Shown: in pieces, positions 7,938 through 17,678 of the stretch
Numbering within the stretch: the first letter of the stretch is position 1
Layout: every line of letters begins with the position of its first letter
Source of the DNA: Pandoraea iniqua
GTDB taxonomy: Bacteria > Pseudomonadota > Gammaproteobacteria > Burkholderiales > Burkholderiaceae
Direction of reading: 5' to 3'
Length of the DNA: 64,000 nucleotides
Assembly: GCF_902459685.1 (NCBI RefSeq)
Contig: NZ_CABPSF010000010.1
Location: forward strand, 169,570 to 233,569
Position numbers and translations under genes: made by a program
The notes under the pieces: model-generated
What the model saw: the letters and a program-made list of their open reading frames with translations, nothing else
Told to the model about the DNA's origin: nothing
The model's database searches: none

Positions 7938-8540
7938 TTCGGCGTCCTTGCCGAGTCCGGACCAACTGGTAGAGACCTGCGGCGCGAGGCCGAATAGGTC
8001 GAGCACGCGCCCGACGGTGTCGTCGACCATGGCGTCGAGCGATTCGGGGCGGTTGTAGAACGCCGGCAGCGGCGGGTAGACGATGCCGCCCATTTCCGTG
8101 ACAGCCGTCATATTGCGCAGATGCGCCAGATTGAAGGGCGTTTCGCGCACCATCATGACGAGGCGGCGACGCTCCTTGAGCGTGACGTCGGCGGCGCGGG
8201 CAATGAGATTGTCCGACAGGCCGTGGGCGACGCTCGCGAGCGTTTTCATCGAGCACGGCGCGATGACCATGCCGGTCGTGGCGAACGAGCCGCTGGCAAT
8301 GTTAGCGCCGACTTCACGCACGCTGTGGTACTGGTCGGCCAGTGCCTGCACGTCCGAGCGCTCGAGCCCCAGTTCGTGACGTAACGTCAGCCAACCGGCG
8401 CTCGACACGAGCAGATGTGTCTCGACGCCGCCGAGCGCGCGCAGGCGCTCAAGCAGGCGCACCCCATAGACGGCACCGGTCGCGCCAGTGATGGCGACGA
8501 TCATGCGTGCGGGGCGCGGGTTGCCCGTCGAGACGGTCAT
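7932..8540 (-). CDS. ubiX: Flavin prenyltransferase UbiX
   Basis: Makes prenylated FMN, the cofactor of the UbiD decarboxylase in ubiquinone synthesis. The 202 residues show the flavoprotein N-terminus ITGATGAVYG (about 14-23), SFATTGMVIAPCSMKTLASVAHG, and the C-terminal RETPFNLAHLRNMT stretch, with typical UbiX length. The ATG at 8540 lies within the last unit of an 11-bp repeat array that follows the grxD stop. It is last of the minus-strand run hemA-prfA-prmC-grxD-ubiX and may share its transcript. A loosely Pad1-like role cannot be excluded, but no ubiD adjoins it. Confidence 0.93.
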   Translation of the reverse strand: MTVSTGNPRPARMIVAITGATGAVYGVRLLERLRALGGVETHLLVSSAGWLTLRHELGLERSDVQALADQYHSVREVGANIASGSFATTGMVIAPCSMKTLASVAHGLSDNLIARAADVTLKERRRLVMMVRETPFNLAHLRNMTAVTEMGGIVYPPLPAFYNRPESLDAMVDDTVGRVLDLFGLAPQVSTSWSGLGKDAEA

Positions 8541-8586
8541 CAGGCCGGGATCAGGCGGAGATCAGGCAACGCTCAGGCAAGCTCAG
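8538..8586 (-). repeat. 11-bp tandem repeat between grxD stop and ubiX start
   Basis: On the minus strand the units read GCCTGAGCGTT, GCCTGATCTCC, GCCTGATCCCG, then GCCTGATG, which contains the ubiX ATG. Each unit carries a TGA, the first being the grxD stop itself (8575-8573). Confidence 0.8.
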
Positions 8587-8887
8587 CGATGATCTGCTTG
8601 AGTTCGCCGCTTTGGTACATCTCCATCATGATGTCCGAGCCGCCGATGAATTCGCCGTTGATGTAGAGCTGCGGAATGGTCGGCCAGTTGGCGAATTCCT
8701 TCACGCCCTGACGGATTTCTTCGTCTTGCAGCACGTCGACCGTGAACAGGTTGTCCACGCCGCAGGCTTTCAGGATCTGCACGGCGCGGCCCGAGAAGCC
8801 GCACATCGGGAATTGCGCATTGCCCTTCATGAAGAGCACGACGGGATGGTCGGTGACGATTTGCTGAATACGTTGCTGGGTAGTCAT
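8573..8887 (-). CDS. grxD: Monothiol glutaredoxin (Grx4 type)
   Basis: Cytoplasmic monothiol glutaredoxin that binds and delivers [2Fe-2S] clusters, often with BolA. The 104 residues begin MTTQQRIQQIV and contain the CGFS active site in FPMCGFSGRAVQ (about residues 27-38), the TIPQLYINGEFIGGSD glutathione-binding stretch (about 70-85) and a short C-terminal helix. Length is normal. The start at 8887 was chosen because it gives the family N-terminus; the frame stays open upstream but adds unlike sequence. It lies 121 bp after prmC in the same direction. Confidence 0.95.
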   Translation of the reverse strand: MTTQQRIQQIVTDHPVVLFMKGNAQFPMCGFSGRAVQILKACGVDNLFTVDVLQDEEIRQGVKEFANWPTIPQLYINGEFIGGSDIMMEMYQSGELKQIIAELA

Positions 8888-9008
8888 GGTGGAAAGCCCG
8901 TGGGGATGCCGGAAAATCGGCGTGTCCGCCATTTTAGCGGTTTTCCGTCGCGCTCGTTGGTGCGTGCCCTCCGGGGTGCCCTTTGCGGGTGGTCCGGGCC
9001 GTCCCTCG

Positions 9009-9860
9009 TCAGGCGCGGCGACCGCCCGTGGTGCGCTCGATGCCCGCCAGATCCCGCTCGGAGAAGACGTCGAGGAAACCCACCGCATCGCACAGCGCGC
9101 GTACGTCGGCGGCCTGATGGTAGCCGTGTTCGCACAGCAGCCAGCCACCGGGTTTGAGCCGCGGCACCGCGCCCGCGACGATGATGCGCAGGGCGGCCAG
9201 ACCGTCGGCGTGATCGGTCAGCGCGTCGGCCGGTTCGAACCGCAAGTCGCCTTGCGAGAGGTGTTCGTCACCCGCCACGATGTACGGCGGGTTCGAGACG
9301 ATCATGTCGAACGGCGCCGGCGCTTCATCGGCCGCCAACGCGCCGTACCAGTCGCTTTCCAGAAAGCGGACACGCGACGCCAGTCCGAGTTGCTGTGCGT
9401 TGCCGATGGCGACACGCAGGGCGTCCGGCGAGCGGTCCAGCGCGGTGAGTTGGGCGTCCGGGCGGCTGTGAGCGATGGCCAGTGCAATCGCGCCGCTGCC
9501 GGTGCCGAGATCGAGCACGCGTGGGGAGGCACACCCCTCGAGGCGCGCCAGTGCCAGTTCCACCAGCAGTTCCGTTTCCGGCCGGGGAATAAGCACCGAC
9601 GGACTGACGGCGAACGTCAGCCCGAAGAATTCCCGGGTGCCGGTGAGATAAGCGATGGGTTCGCCCGCGACACGACGGGCATGCAGGCCGCGATAGACGG
9701 CCACGGCGTCAGGGGCGAGGGGTTCGCGGTCGCGCGTGATCAACTGCGTGCGCGACCAGCCAAGCACGTGCGAGAGCAGAATGCGCGACTCCATCGGCGG
9801 CAGCCCGGGTTCGCGCAGCAGCGTCTCGACGGTGGTGCTGCCGTCCTGCCCCTGCGACAT
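9009..9860 (-). CDS. prmC: Release factor glutamine methyltransferase PrmC
   Basis: Methylates the glutamine of the GGQ motif in release factors 1 and 2. The 283 residues have a helical N-domain and a methyltransferase domain with PRPETELLVELAL, the SAM loop VLDLGTGSGAIALA (about 116-129) and the catalytic NPPY motif (VSNPPYIVAGD). The start overlaps the prfA stop by one base (TGATG), so prfA, whose product is its substrate, and prmC are translationally coupled, as in many bacteria. Confidence 0.96.
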   Translation of the reverse strand: MSQGQDGSTTVETLLREPGLPPMESRILLSHVLGWSRTQLITRDREPLAPDAVAVYRGLHARRVAGEPIAYLTGTREFFGLTFAVSPSVLIPRPETELLVELALARLEGCASPRVLDLGTGSGAIALAIAHSRPDAQLTALDRSPDALRVAIGNAQQLGLASRVRFLESDWYGALAADEAPAPFDMIVSNPPYIVAGDEHLSQGDLRFEPADALTDHADGLAALRIIVAGAVPRLKPGGWLLCEHGYHQAADVRALCDAVGFLDVFSERDLAGIERTTGGRRA

Positions 9861-10942
9861 CAGGCGGCCTCGCCCAGCGATGCCAGCAACTCGGCCTGAT
9901 GTTCGGTCACGAGCGCGTTGACGAGATCGTCGAGATCGCCGTCCATGATGTACTCGAGCTTGTAGAGCGTGAGGTTGATACGGTGATCGGTCATCCGCCC
10001 TTGCGGGAAGTTGTAGGTGCGAATGCGCTCCGACCGGTCGCCCGAGCCGATCAGGCTCTTGCGCGTGGCGGCTTCCTTGGCTTGCTGGGCGCGCATCTGG
10101 GCATCCTTGATGCGCGCGGCGAGCACCTTGAGTGCCTTGTCTTTGTTGCGATGCTGCGAGCGGTCGTCCTGACATTCCACGACGATGCCCGTGGGCAAGT
10201 GCGTGATACGCACGGCCGAATCGGTCTTGTTGACGTGTTGCCCGCCGGCGCCCGACGCACGGAACGTGTCGATGCGGATATCGGCCGGATTGATCTCGAC
10301 GTCGGCCACGTCGTCGGCCTCAGGCATCACGGCCACGGTGCACGCCGACGTGTGGATACGGCCCTGCGTTTCGGTCGCGGGCACGCGCTGCACGCGGTGG
10401 CCGCCCGACTCGAACTTCAGCCGCGAATAGGCGCCCTGACCGATCAGGCGGACGATCACTTCCTTGTAGCCGCCCAGATCCGACTCACTGGCCGACATGA
10501 TTTCCACCTGCCAGCGCTGACGTTCGGCGTAGCGCGTGTACATGCGCAGCAGGTCGCCCGCGAAGAGCGCCGACTCGTCACCGCCCGTGCCCGCGCGAAT
10601 TTCCAGATAGATGTTGCGCTCGTCGTTGGGGTCGCGCGGGAGCAGCATGCGTTGCAGCGAGGCTTCCATATCGTCCATGCGCGTGCGGGCGTCGGCCGCT
10701 TCGGCTTCGGCAAAGTCACGCATTTCCGGGTCGGACGCCATCTCCTGCGCCGCCGTCACATCGTTGTGCGCCTGGCGGTACTGCTGGTATTGCGCGACAA
10801 CCGGCGCCAGCTCGGCGTGTTCGCGGGTGAGCTTGCGGTAGTTGTCCAGATCGCGCGTGACGTCGCCCTGGCTCAATAGGCCATCAAGCTCGACCAGACG
10901 TTGCGTCAACTGGTCGAGCTTGGCTTGCATGCTCGCTTTCAT
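9860..10942 (-). CDS. prfA: Peptide chain release factor 1
   Basis: Recognises UAA and UAG stop codons and releases the nascent chain on the ribosome. The 360-residue length matches the family. The peptidyl-transfer motif is visible in [15 protein letters not shown], and the codon-recognition domain region precedes it. The start at 10942 directly abuts the hemA stop (no gap), and the end overlaps the prmC start by one base. The order hemA-prfA-prmC is conserved across many proteobacteria. Confidence 0.97.
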   Translation of the reverse strand: MKASMQAKLDQLTQRLVELDGLLSQGDVTRDLDNYRKLTREHAELAPVVAQYQQYRQAHNDVTAAQEMASDPEMRDFAEAEAADARTRMDDMEASLQRMLLPRDPNDERNIYLEIRAGTGGDESALFAGDLLRMYTRYAERQRWQVEIMSASESDLGGYKEVIVRLIGQGAYSRLKFESGGHRVQRVPATETQGRIHTSACTVAVMPEADDVADVEINPADIRIDTFRASGAGGQHVNKTDSAVRITHLPTGIVVECQDDRSQHRNKDKALKVLAARIKDAQMRAQQAKEAATRKSLIGSGDRSERIRTYNFPQGRMTDHRINLTLYKLEYIMDGDLDDLVNALVTEHQAELLASLGEAA

Positions 10943-12223
10943 CTATTTGTCGGAAGATCCCGAGGTGCGGAACAGTTCGGGAATGAGGTGAATGATTTGC
11001 TCGCGCGAATCGCCGCGCGCCGTGTTCAGCGCGTGCGTCGGGCCATGCAGGAATTTCTTGGTGAGGGACTGGGACAGGGCTTCGAGCACGGCGGCAGGGT
11101 CGTCGCCGCGTGCGAGCATGCGTTGCGCACGCTCGAGTTCGGCCACGCGCATCGCTTCGGCCGTGCCGTGGATGTCGCGAATGACCGGCACGACGCTGCG
11201 CGCGTCGAGCCATTGCATGAAGTGCTGGACGCGCGTCTCGATGATCGCTTCGGCCTGTGCGACCGCCGCCTGACGCAGCGCATTGCCTTCGCGCACGACG
11301 GCGCCAAGATCGTCGACCGTGTACAGGAAGACGTCGGTCAAGCGGCCCACTTCGGGCTCGATGTCGCGCGGCACGGCCAGATCGACCATGAACATCGGCT
11401 TGTGCTTGCGTGCCTTGATGGCGCGCTCGACCGCACCGAGACCGATCAGCGGCAACGTGCTGGCCGTGCACGAGACGACGATGTCGAACTCATGCAGGCG
11501 CTGCGGCAATTCGGACAGACGGATGGCGTTGCCGCCCAGCCGCTCGGCGAGCTTTTCGCCGCGCTCGGCGGTACGGTTGGCGATATAGAGGGCTTTCGGG
11601 TTCTGTGCGGCGAAGTGTGTCGCGCAGAGGTCGATCATCTCGCCCGCGCCGATAAACAGCACCTTCTGCGTGCTGATGCTTTCGAAAATGCGCTGGGCGA
11701 GACGCACCGCCGCAGCGGCCATCGACACCGAATGCGCGCCGATCTCGGTCTGGCCACGCACTTCTTTGGCGACCGCGAACGTGCGCTGGAACAACTGGTT
11801 CAGATACGTGCCCAGCGCGCCGGCTTCGGCTGCGGTGCGCACGGCATCTTTCAACTGGCCGAGAATCTGGGTTTCGCCGAGCACCATCGAGTCGAGACCG
11901 CTGGCCACGCGAAACGCGTGTCGCACGGCGTCGGACTGGGGCAGGGCATACAGATGGGGCGCGAGGTCGCTGGCCGGAATGTTATGGAACTGCGACAGCC
12001 AGTGCACGGCCCGCTCGCGGGCGGCAGCATCGTCGGTGACGCAGTAGATTTCCGTGCGGTTGCACGTCGACAGGATGGCGGCCTCGGGGGCGCTCGACCG
12101 GTCGTTCCACAAACTCTTCAGGCCTGCCAGCGCCGGCTCGATCCGCTCGAACGGAAACGCCACCCGTTCTCTCAGCGAGACGGGCGCCGTATGGTGGTTC
12201 AGGCCGAGAGCGAGCAGTTGCAT
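10943..12223 (-). CDS. hemA: Glutamyl-tRNA reductase
   Basis: Reduces glutamyl-tRNA to glutamate-1-semialdehyde with NADPH, the first step of C5 haem synthesis. The 426 residues show [16 protein letters not shown] at the N-terminus, the nucleophilic Cys54 in [12 protein letters not shown], the [18 protein letters not shown] stretch and the NADPH-binding [15 protein letters not shown] region. It is the first gene of the hemA-prfA-prmC-grxD-ubiX run. Its promoter should lie in the 300 bp before it, where a TATAAG (minus strand, 12362-12357) is a weak candidate. Confidence 0.97.
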   Translation of the reverse strand: MQLLALGLNHHTAPVSLRERVAFPFERIEPALAGLKSLWNDRSSAPEAAILSTCNRTEIYCVTDDAAARERAVHWLSQFHNIPASDLAPHLYALPQSDAVRHAFRVASGLDSMVLGETQILGQLKDAVRTAAEAGALGTYLNQLFQRTFAVAKEVRGQTEIGAHSVSMAAAAVRLAQRIFESISTQKVLFIGAGEMIDLCATHFAAQNPKALYIANRTAERGEKLAERLGGNAIRLSELPQRLHEFDIVVSCTASTLPLIGLGAVERAIKARKHKPMFMVDLAVPRDIEPEVGRLTDVFLYTVDDLGAVVREGNALRQAAVAQAEAIIETRVQHFMQWLDARSVVPVIRDIHGTAEAMRVAELERAQRMLARGDDPAAVLEALSQSLTKKFLHGPTHALNTARGDSREQIIHLIPELFRTSGSSDK

Positions 12224-12527
12224 GGTGTGGGGGATCTAATAGCCCCTGATTATAGCGCGTCGACGCGATGCCCGTTTCAGGCGAACCCGCGCCCTTCGCA
12301 CCGGGACAGTGCTTGCCATCATCGCGCAGTGACGCCCTTTTGACAAATAGCGATCCCTTATACCGAACATAGGCAGGGCACGGTGTGCGGGCACTTTGGG
12401 TCGGATTTCGGGACGACTTGATGAAATATTGAGCAACAAATGCCGTTGTGGCGCCGATGATTCGGTGGTCGAAATGCCGGAAATAGGCGATATACTGCGT
12501 TCGGGTTCCCGTCCTTGGAGACACGTC
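12224..12527. other. Divergent promoter region, hemA and GlsB-like genes
   Basis: This 304-bp region separates divergent hemA and the first GlsB/YeaQ-type gene and is visibly less GC-rich than its flanks. Apart from the -10 boxes noted on both strands, no gene or repeat is seen. Confidence 0.5.
12491..12496 (+). promoter_or_regulatory. Candidate -10 box for the GlsB-like pair
   Basis: TATACT (five of six to consensus) lies 31 bp before the first GlsB-like start codon. No good -35 is found 16-18 bp upstream, so either an activator or a stress sigma factor could be involved. Confidence 0.4.
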
Positions 12528-12785
12528 ATGGGCATTATCGGCACCATCGTCGTTGGTCTGATCGTCGGTCTCATCGCACGCGCCTTGCATCCCGGCCGGG
12601 ACAGCATGGGCATCATCATGACCATCATCCTCGGCATTGCCGGCGCGCTGCTCGCCCGCTATGTCGGACAGTTCCTCCATCTCTATACCGAAGGCCAGTC
12701 GGCCGGCTGGATCGCCTCGATCATCGGCGCCATCGTCCTGCTGGTGATTTACGGCGCTATCAAGCGCAGCCGCGGCACCGCCTGA
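12528..12785 (+). CDS. GlsB/YeaQ/YmgE family small membrane protein
   Basis: An 85-residue protein with three hydrophobic segments (about 3-20, 29-45 and 62-80) and the glycine-zipper-like GLIVGLIARALHPGRDSMG stretch typical of the GlsB/YeaQ/YmgE (transglycosylase-associated) family. Members are often induced by stress and stationary phase in proteobacteria; the biochemical role is not settled. The start at 12528 has GGAG 7 nt upstream, while the longer reading from 12396 adds non-family sequence. A paralogue follows 22 bp later. Confidence 0.85.
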   Translation: MGIIGTIVVGLIVGLIARALHPGRDSMGIIMTIILGIAGALLARYVGQFLHLYTEGQSAGWIASIIGAIVLLVIYGAIKRSRGTA

Positions 12786-12807
12786 TGCCCGAGCCCGGAG
12801 AGCGATC

Positions 12808-13047
12808 ATGAGCATTCTCACCCTCCTGCTGGTCGGGCTGGTGGCCGGCTGGCTTGCCGGACTGGTCGTCGGCGGCAGCTTCGGGCTGATCGGCGACATC
12901 GTCGTCGGGGTGATCGGGGCGTTTATCGGCCCTTGGTTGCTTCAGCATCTGGGCATCGCCATCGGGCACGGCACCCTCGGGCGCATCATCACGGCCACCA
13001 TCGGCGCGATCGTGCTGCTCGCGCTGTTGCGTCTGGTGCGACGATAG
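12808..13047 (+). CDS. GlsB/YeaQ/YmgE family small membrane protein (second copy)
   Basis: A 79-residue paralogue of the preceding gene with the same three-helix glycine-rich pattern (LVAGWLAGLVVGGSFGLIGD, VVGVIGAFIGPWLL, and a C-terminal helix ending RLVRR). GGAG lies 8 nt before the ATG. The 22-bp gap to the first copy indicates one transcript. The two copies differ clearly in sequence, so the duplication is old or they were acquired separately. Confidence 0.85.
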   Translation: MSILTLLLVGLVAGWLAGLVVGGSFGLIGDIVVGVIGAFIGPWLLQHLGIAIGHGTLGRIITATIGAIVLLALLRLVRR

Positions 13048-13387
13048 GCCGCATCGCGACCGGGTGGTTTCGCGGCAAAAGCAACACCACCGGCGCGTGA
13101 TCGCGGAAAAAGCGAGCGCCCATCGCTCATGGCGGGGCTTTGGCCGCGCCAAACCTTCCAAAACCCGCTTCCGGTCAGGGTTTTCTCGGCGCCTAAGCCC
13201 CGTGGCATAAGGCTTTGCGGGATATCGACGTCATCGGCCCAGCGCGTCATACGCGTTTGCCGGTGTTCGGCTATGCTTATCGCCATCCTCTGGCCCGAGT
13301 CGTCTTGACTACGCGCGCGGTACCCCCGCCACGTTCGATCCCCGTCTTCCGCCGTCTCAAACGCGTCGCCCCCACTTCAAAACAACA
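13048..13387. other. Intergenic region before the MFS exporter
   Basis: 340 bp without a supported gene. Reading frames on the minus strand here (for example 12942-13286) lack a recognisable product or ribosome binding site. It should contain the promoter of the exporter, but no well-spaced -35/-10 pair was found. Confidence 0.45.
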
Positions 13388-14887
13388 ATGACTGCTACCC
13401 GCAATTCCGTGCGGCCTTTCATCGTGGCATCCGTCATGGCTGCGACTTCTATGGTCGCCATCGAAGCCACGATCATTTCCACGGCCATGCCGCAAATTGT
13501 CGCCCAGCTCGGCGGCCTGAATCTGTATAGCTGGGTTTTTTCCGCGTTCCTGCTCACGCAGACCGCCATGACCGTGGTGTTCGGCAAGCTCGCCGATCTC
13601 TACGGACGTAAGCCGGTGGTGCTCGCGGGCATCGTGATCTTTCTGATTGCCTCGCTCGGCGGCGGGCTCGCGTGGTCGATGCCCGCGATGATCGTCTTCC
13701 GCCTGTTGCAAGGCGTGGGCGCGGCGTGTATCCAGCCGGTGAGTCTGACCATCATTGCCGACTACTACCCGATCAGCGAACGCGGCAAGGTGCAGGGCTA
13801 TCTGGCGAGCGTGTGGGCCATTTCGGCCGTGCTCGGCCCGATGCTCGGCGGCATCATCATCCGCGACCTGTCGTGGGCGTGGATCTTCTGGATCAACATC
13901 CCCATCGGCTTGCTGGCCGCGGCGGGCTTCATCGCCTATCTGCACGAAGAGGCCCCGCGCCAGAAGCCGAGCATCGACTTCCTCGGCGCCGTGTTCTTCA
14001 CCATCGCCGTGGCGGCGCTGATGATTGCGCTCACCGATGCGAATGCTTTCGCCGATACGCATGTGTGGTCGGGCGTGCTGGTGTGCGCCATCGCCTCGAT
14101 GCTGTTCGTGTGGCAAGAGCGCCGCGCGAAGGACCCGATGATCTCGTTCGCGCTGTGGAGCCGCCGTCCGATTGCGGCGGCCAATGCGGCGACGATGCTT
14201 TCGGGCATGGTGCTCATGGGGCTGACGACGTTCCTGCCGATGTACGCGCAGGGCGTGCTCAAGCAAACGCCGGTGGTCGCCGGTATGGCGCTCACGATGA
14301 TCATGGTGGGCTGGCCGATTGGCGCGACGCTCGCGGCCAAGACGTTCAGCCGTTTTGGTCTGCGCCGTGTGCTGGTGCTGGGCAGCCTGCTGATGCCGAT
14401 GGGCGGTATCGTGTTTGCGTTGCTGGGCCCGAACAGCTCGCCGGTGCTGGCAGGGTTCGGCTCGTTGCTGATGGGCTTCTCGATGGGGACCGGCAGCGTG
14501 AGCGCGCTGGTGCTGATTCAGGAGCTTGTCGCGCCGTCGCAGCGCGGCAGTGCCACGGCGTCGAATATCTTCTCGCGGAATTTGGGCAGCACGCTGGGCG
14601 CGATGCTGTTCGGTGCGGTGCTCAACTACGGGCTGACGCATTCGAGCGGGCTGGGCACCGTCAGCTCCGACCAGTTGCGTCACGTGCTGGAAGATCGTGG
14701 TGTGGCGACCGTGGCCGATCAAGCGATTCGCGCGGTGCTGCAACACTCGCTGCACCTGACGTTCCTGTCGATTCTCGCGATTTCAGTGGGCGTGGTCATT
14801 CTGCTGCTGCTCGTGCCGACCAACGCCGTCGACAGCGCGCGCGGGGTGAAGCGCGACAAGCCGGAGTTCGTGCCCGGCGGGCATTGA
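13388..14887 (+). CDS. DHA2-family (14-helix) major facilitator drug exporter
   Basis: Inner-membrane proton-coupled exporter of 499 residues. Hydrophobic segments fit 14 transmembrane helices. It shows the MFS motif A as GKLADLYGRKP (about residues 66-76), the DHA2 motif near the first helix (IEATIISTAMPQI) and motif C as LGPMLGGII (about 151-159). The family (EmrB/QacA type) exports hydrophobic drugs, dyes or biocides; the substrate is not predictable. No adaptor or outer-membrane partner adjoins it, so it probably acts alone. A strong terminator follows. Confidence 0.9.
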   Translation: MTATRNSVRPFIVASVMAATSMVAIEATIISTAMPQIVAQLGGLNLYSWVFSAFLLTQTAMTVVFGKLADLYGRKPVVLAGIVIFLIASLGGGLAWSMPAMIVFRLLQGVGAACIQPVSLTIIADYYPISERGKVQGYLASVWAISAVLGPMLGGIIIRDLSWAWIFWINIPIGLLAAAGFIAYLHEEAPRQKPSIDFLGAVFFTIAVAALMIALTDANAFADTHVWSGVLVCAIASMLFVWQERRAKDPMISFALWSRRPIAAANAATMLSGMVLMGLTTFLPMYAQGVLKQTPVVAGMALTMIMVGWPIGATLAAKTFSRFGLRRVLVLGSLLMPMGGIVFALLGPNSSPVLAGFGSLLMGFSMGTGSVSALVLIQELVAPSQRGSATASNIFSRNLGSTLGAMLFGAVLNYGLTHSSGLGTVSSDQLRHVLEDRGVATVADQAIRAVLQHSLHLTFLSILAISVGVVILLLLVPTNAVDSARGVKRDKPEFVPGGH

Positions 14888-14908
14888 TCGTCGGATTGCC
14901 AGATCGCG

Positions 14909-14930
14909 ATTGGCGTGCAGGCACGCCAAT
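14909..14930. terminator. Hairpin just before the main terminator
   Basis: ATTGGCGTGC and GCACGCCAAT form a perfect 10-bp inverted repeat with two central bases. It sits 2 bp before the terminator at 14932-14970 and may act with it, but it has no T run of its own. Confidence 0.5.
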
Positions 14931-14931
14931 G

Positions 14932-14970
14932 AAAACGGCCGGTACGGGAGCAACCCCGACCGGCCGTTTT
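14932..14970. terminator. Bidirectional rho-independent terminator
   Basis: AAAACGGCCGGT and ACCGGCCGTTTT form a 12-bp stem with a 15-nt loop, between the converging MFS exporter and penicillin-acylase genes. Confidence 0.85.
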
Positions 14971-15001
14971 CTATTCAAGCAGCTTGCTCCAGCACGTCAG
15001 T

Positions 15002-17458
15002 TCAACGCGACGCCTCCGGCACCAGATGCAGGCGCGACTCCGTCTCCGCTTCGACTGCGGCACGCGTGTACGGCAGCTTGAAGTACTCGCCGTCGAGCCA
15101 CTTCTGCGCGAGGTCGCGATAGTGCGGGCTGTCCGGATTGCCCGATTCGCCGGGCAGGTTCATGGCGCGCGTGTTGTCCCAGTTGCCCACATCGACCACG
15201 ATCCGGAACGACGGCCCGTTGGTCTGGCGGAAGTCGCTCACGCGATACGTCGACTGGTTCGGCGTAAAGGCACTGCCGCCCTTGGGCAACGGACCGACGT
15301 TGAGCTTCGCGCGCATGGCGGGGTCGACGGCGTCGGCAAGCGGGTGCGCGTTCAGGTTGGTCTGAAGCTTGCCCCACTGCCACGCGCCCGGGTCGGCGCC
15401 TTGCAGCTTGACCATCTCGCCCCATGCTTCGCCAAGACTGCTCAGCAGCACAGTGTCGCGCTTGGCGTTGGCGTTCTCGCCAAAGCGGGCGGCGGGTTGT
15501 TCGAGCGCGTCGAGCATCGGTGCGGGGTCGGGCGCGCCGAAGCTGTCCGCAGCGGCCTTCGGCAGCACCGCGTTCTTGTAGGCGCGGCCCAGATGACGGC
15601 TGAACCAGACTTCTTCCAGCGCGGCCTGTGCCGAGTCGGCTCCCATGTGGGCGTCCCAGCCCTTGAGCAGTTTGAGGGCGGCAGCCGTTTGCGGATCGTC
15701 GCTGTTGAGCGGCGCGAGAAGCGCCATCAGGCGACGGGCCGGAATCGACACGATGTCGTTCTGCAAACGTTCCGAATCTTCGATCGACACCTTTTCCTTC
15801 GCCTTCAGCACCTCGTCGATGCGCGCATGACGTGAGCCGTTGGTCCATTCGAAGCCGAGCTTGCGCTGATCGTACGGATACCCGGCCGGCATGTTCATCT
15901 CGTTGGACGTGGTGAAGTAACCGGTCGCGGGGTTGTACGCCGAGGGCAACTGATCGCGACGCCAGAAGCCGGCCCACTCGTAGCGGCCGTCGCCGGGCAC
16001 GGGCATCAGACCGTCCCAGTTCGGGCGAATCGGTGCCATGCCGCTCGGCACCCAGCCGATATTGCCCGCCGTATCCGCATAGACCTGATTGACCGTGGGC
16101 GCGCCCCACGTGTCGAGTGCCTTCTGGAACTGCGCGTAGTTCTTCGCGCGCATGTAGCGCATGGCGTCGAAGTAGGGCGACATGCCCGGTTCGAGCCATG
16201 CCGTGCGCACGGCATACGCGCGGTGTTTGTCCTTATCGACGTAGATCACCGGGCCGTGACGGGTGAACTTGAGATCGGTCTCGACGGGCGCGCCGTCGCG
16301 CACGTTGATCGTCTCGTGGGCGGTGCGCATCGATACCCACTTGCCGCGATAGCGGTACTGGTCCGGGTTGGCCGGGTTCAGTTCGTAGACGTACAGGTCT
16401 TCCTGATCGATGTTGAAGATCGTGAGACCGAACGCGATGGTGCCGTTATGACCGATCGCCACGCCCGGAATCGCCGGCTCGCCGGCGCCGATCAGATTGA
16501 GCGTCGGCGTGCTCACCTGCACGATGTAGCGCAGGCTCGGCGCGGCGTAGGCGCGGTGCGGGTCGTTGGCCATGATGGCGCGGCCGGTGGCCGACTTCTG
16601 CGGCGAGACGACCCAGTTGTTGCTGCCTTCTGCCGATTCGGTCGACACGTCGTACGGACCGGCTTCAGCTACCTGAATGATGTCGGCGTCGGCGCGTTGC
16701 AGCGATTCCTTGGTGATCTTCACGCCTTGCGTCGCGAGATCGAAGACCTTGAGCAGATCGTCGGGCAGGCACGGATCGAGTCCGGCCGGCACTTGCGTCT
16801 TCCATGCCGGTTGCAGGCCGACGCGCACGCTGTCGGCGTCGAGCGAGGCTTTGCACACGACCTTGGCACGCGCGACTTCGCTCTTGAGGTTGCGGGTGAG
16901 GCCGTGGCTGCGAATGCGCACGATGTCTTCGGCGGTCCATTTCGCTGGCCAATACCCGACCGTGCGGAATTCGTACGGCATCTGGTCGGGGTGCGCGGCG
17001 AGCCATTCGATATAGGCGTTCACGCCGGCAGCGAAGGCTTCGGCGGCCGGCTTGGCATCGGGGCCGTAGCGGCGCCATTCGGTCGCCATGTCGCCGCGAT
17101 AGACGAAGCGGCGGGCGGCGTCGTCTTGCGCAACGTAAGCGCGGCCGAAGACTTCCGACAGCTCGCCGAGACCCCGGCGTCGCCACAGGTCGATCTGGAA
17201 CAGGCGGTCGCGCGCGGCGTTAAAGCCTTGCACGAAGAAGCCGTCGCGCTCGTTCGCCGCGAAGATGTGCGGCACGCCGTTGCGATCGATCAGGATATCG
17301 GCCGGCTGCGAGAGACCGGCAACCGTGAGTGTTTCGGATGCGGGGGGCGTGGCCGAGGGGGCAGTGTCGGCGGCGTGCACAGACGCGCTCCACGTGGCGA
17401 AGGCACAAGCCAGAGCGCCGATGGCGTGGATGGCATATGTGGCATTGGGGCGTTGCAT
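15002..17458 (-). CDS. Penicillin acylase family N-terminal nucleophile hydrolase, exported
   Basis: Periplasmic hydrolase precursor of 818 residues. A signal peptide (about 1-30, ending SVHAA) is followed by the alpha chain with DRNGVPHIFA, then a spacer and the beta chain beginning at Ser279 in EGSNNWVVS. This serine is the nucleophile released by self-cleavage in penicillin G acylase, cephalosporin acylase and AHL acylases (PvdQ, QuiP). The protein also has the HNGTIAFGLT stretch and the N-P-H-R-A region near the oxyanion site. Substrates could be acyl-homoserine lactones, beta-lactam side chains or other amides; the sequence does not decide. It stands alone on its strand. Confidence 0.9.
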   Translation of the reverse strand: MQRPNATYAIHAIGALACAFATWSASVHAADTAPSATPPASETLTVAGLSQPADILIDRNGVPHIFAANERDGFFVQGFNAARDRLFQIDLWRRRGLGELSEVFGRAYVAQDDAARRFVYRGDMATEWRRYGPDAKPAAEAFAAGVNAYIEWLAAHPDQMPYEFRTVGYWPAKWTAEDIVRIRSHGLTRNLKSEVARAKVVCKASLDADSVRVGLQPAWKTQVPAGLDPCLPDDLLKVFDLATQGVKITKESLQRADADIIQVAEAGPYDVSTESAEGSNNWVVSPQKSATGRAIMANDPHRAYAAPSLRYIVQVSTPTLNLIGAGEPAIPGVAIGHNGTIAFGLTIFNIDQEDLYVYELNPANPDQYRYRGKWVSMRTAHETINVRDGAPVETDLKFTRHGPVIYVDKDKHRAYAVRTAWLEPGMSPYFDAMRYMRAKNYAQFQKALDTWGAPTVNQVYADTAGNIGWVPSGMAPIRPNWDGLMPVPGDGRYEWAGFWRRDQLPSAYNPATGYFTTSNEMNMPAGYPYDQRKLGFEWTNGSRHARIDEVLKAKEKVSIEDSERLQNDIVSIPARRLMALLAPLNSDDPQTAAALKLLKGWDAHMGADSAQAALEEVWFSRHLGRAYKNAVLPKAAADSFGAPDPAPMLDALEQPAARFGENANAKRDTVLLSSLGEAWGEMVKLQGADPGAWQWGKLQTNLNAHPLADAVDPAMRAKLNVGPLPKGGSAFTPNQSTYRVSDFRQTNGPSFRIVVDVGNWDNTRAMNLPGESGNPDSPHYRDLAQKWLDGEYFKLPYTRAAVEAETESRLHLVPEASR

Positions 17459-17678
17459 TGTCTTCCTCCTGTCTTCTTTGGGGGTATTGTTCTTGCGAAG
17501 TACCCAGCAATCCTATGCAGATCCCGGCGACTTGCAACCCATATTCCGCGAGGTGGAAGAAATCCCTATACTCGATCGGCCTGCGGTGTTTTTCTTACAC
17601 CTATCATTGCCGGATTCTCTTACTCGCCCCCCGTTCGTCATCACTCGTCTTTACGCACAATTACGCACAACGCCGCTG

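Noticed and set aside
13277..14755. 492-codon minus-strand frame
   Set aside because: Antisense to the MFS exporter and rich in His/Arg repeats as expected of a mirror frame.
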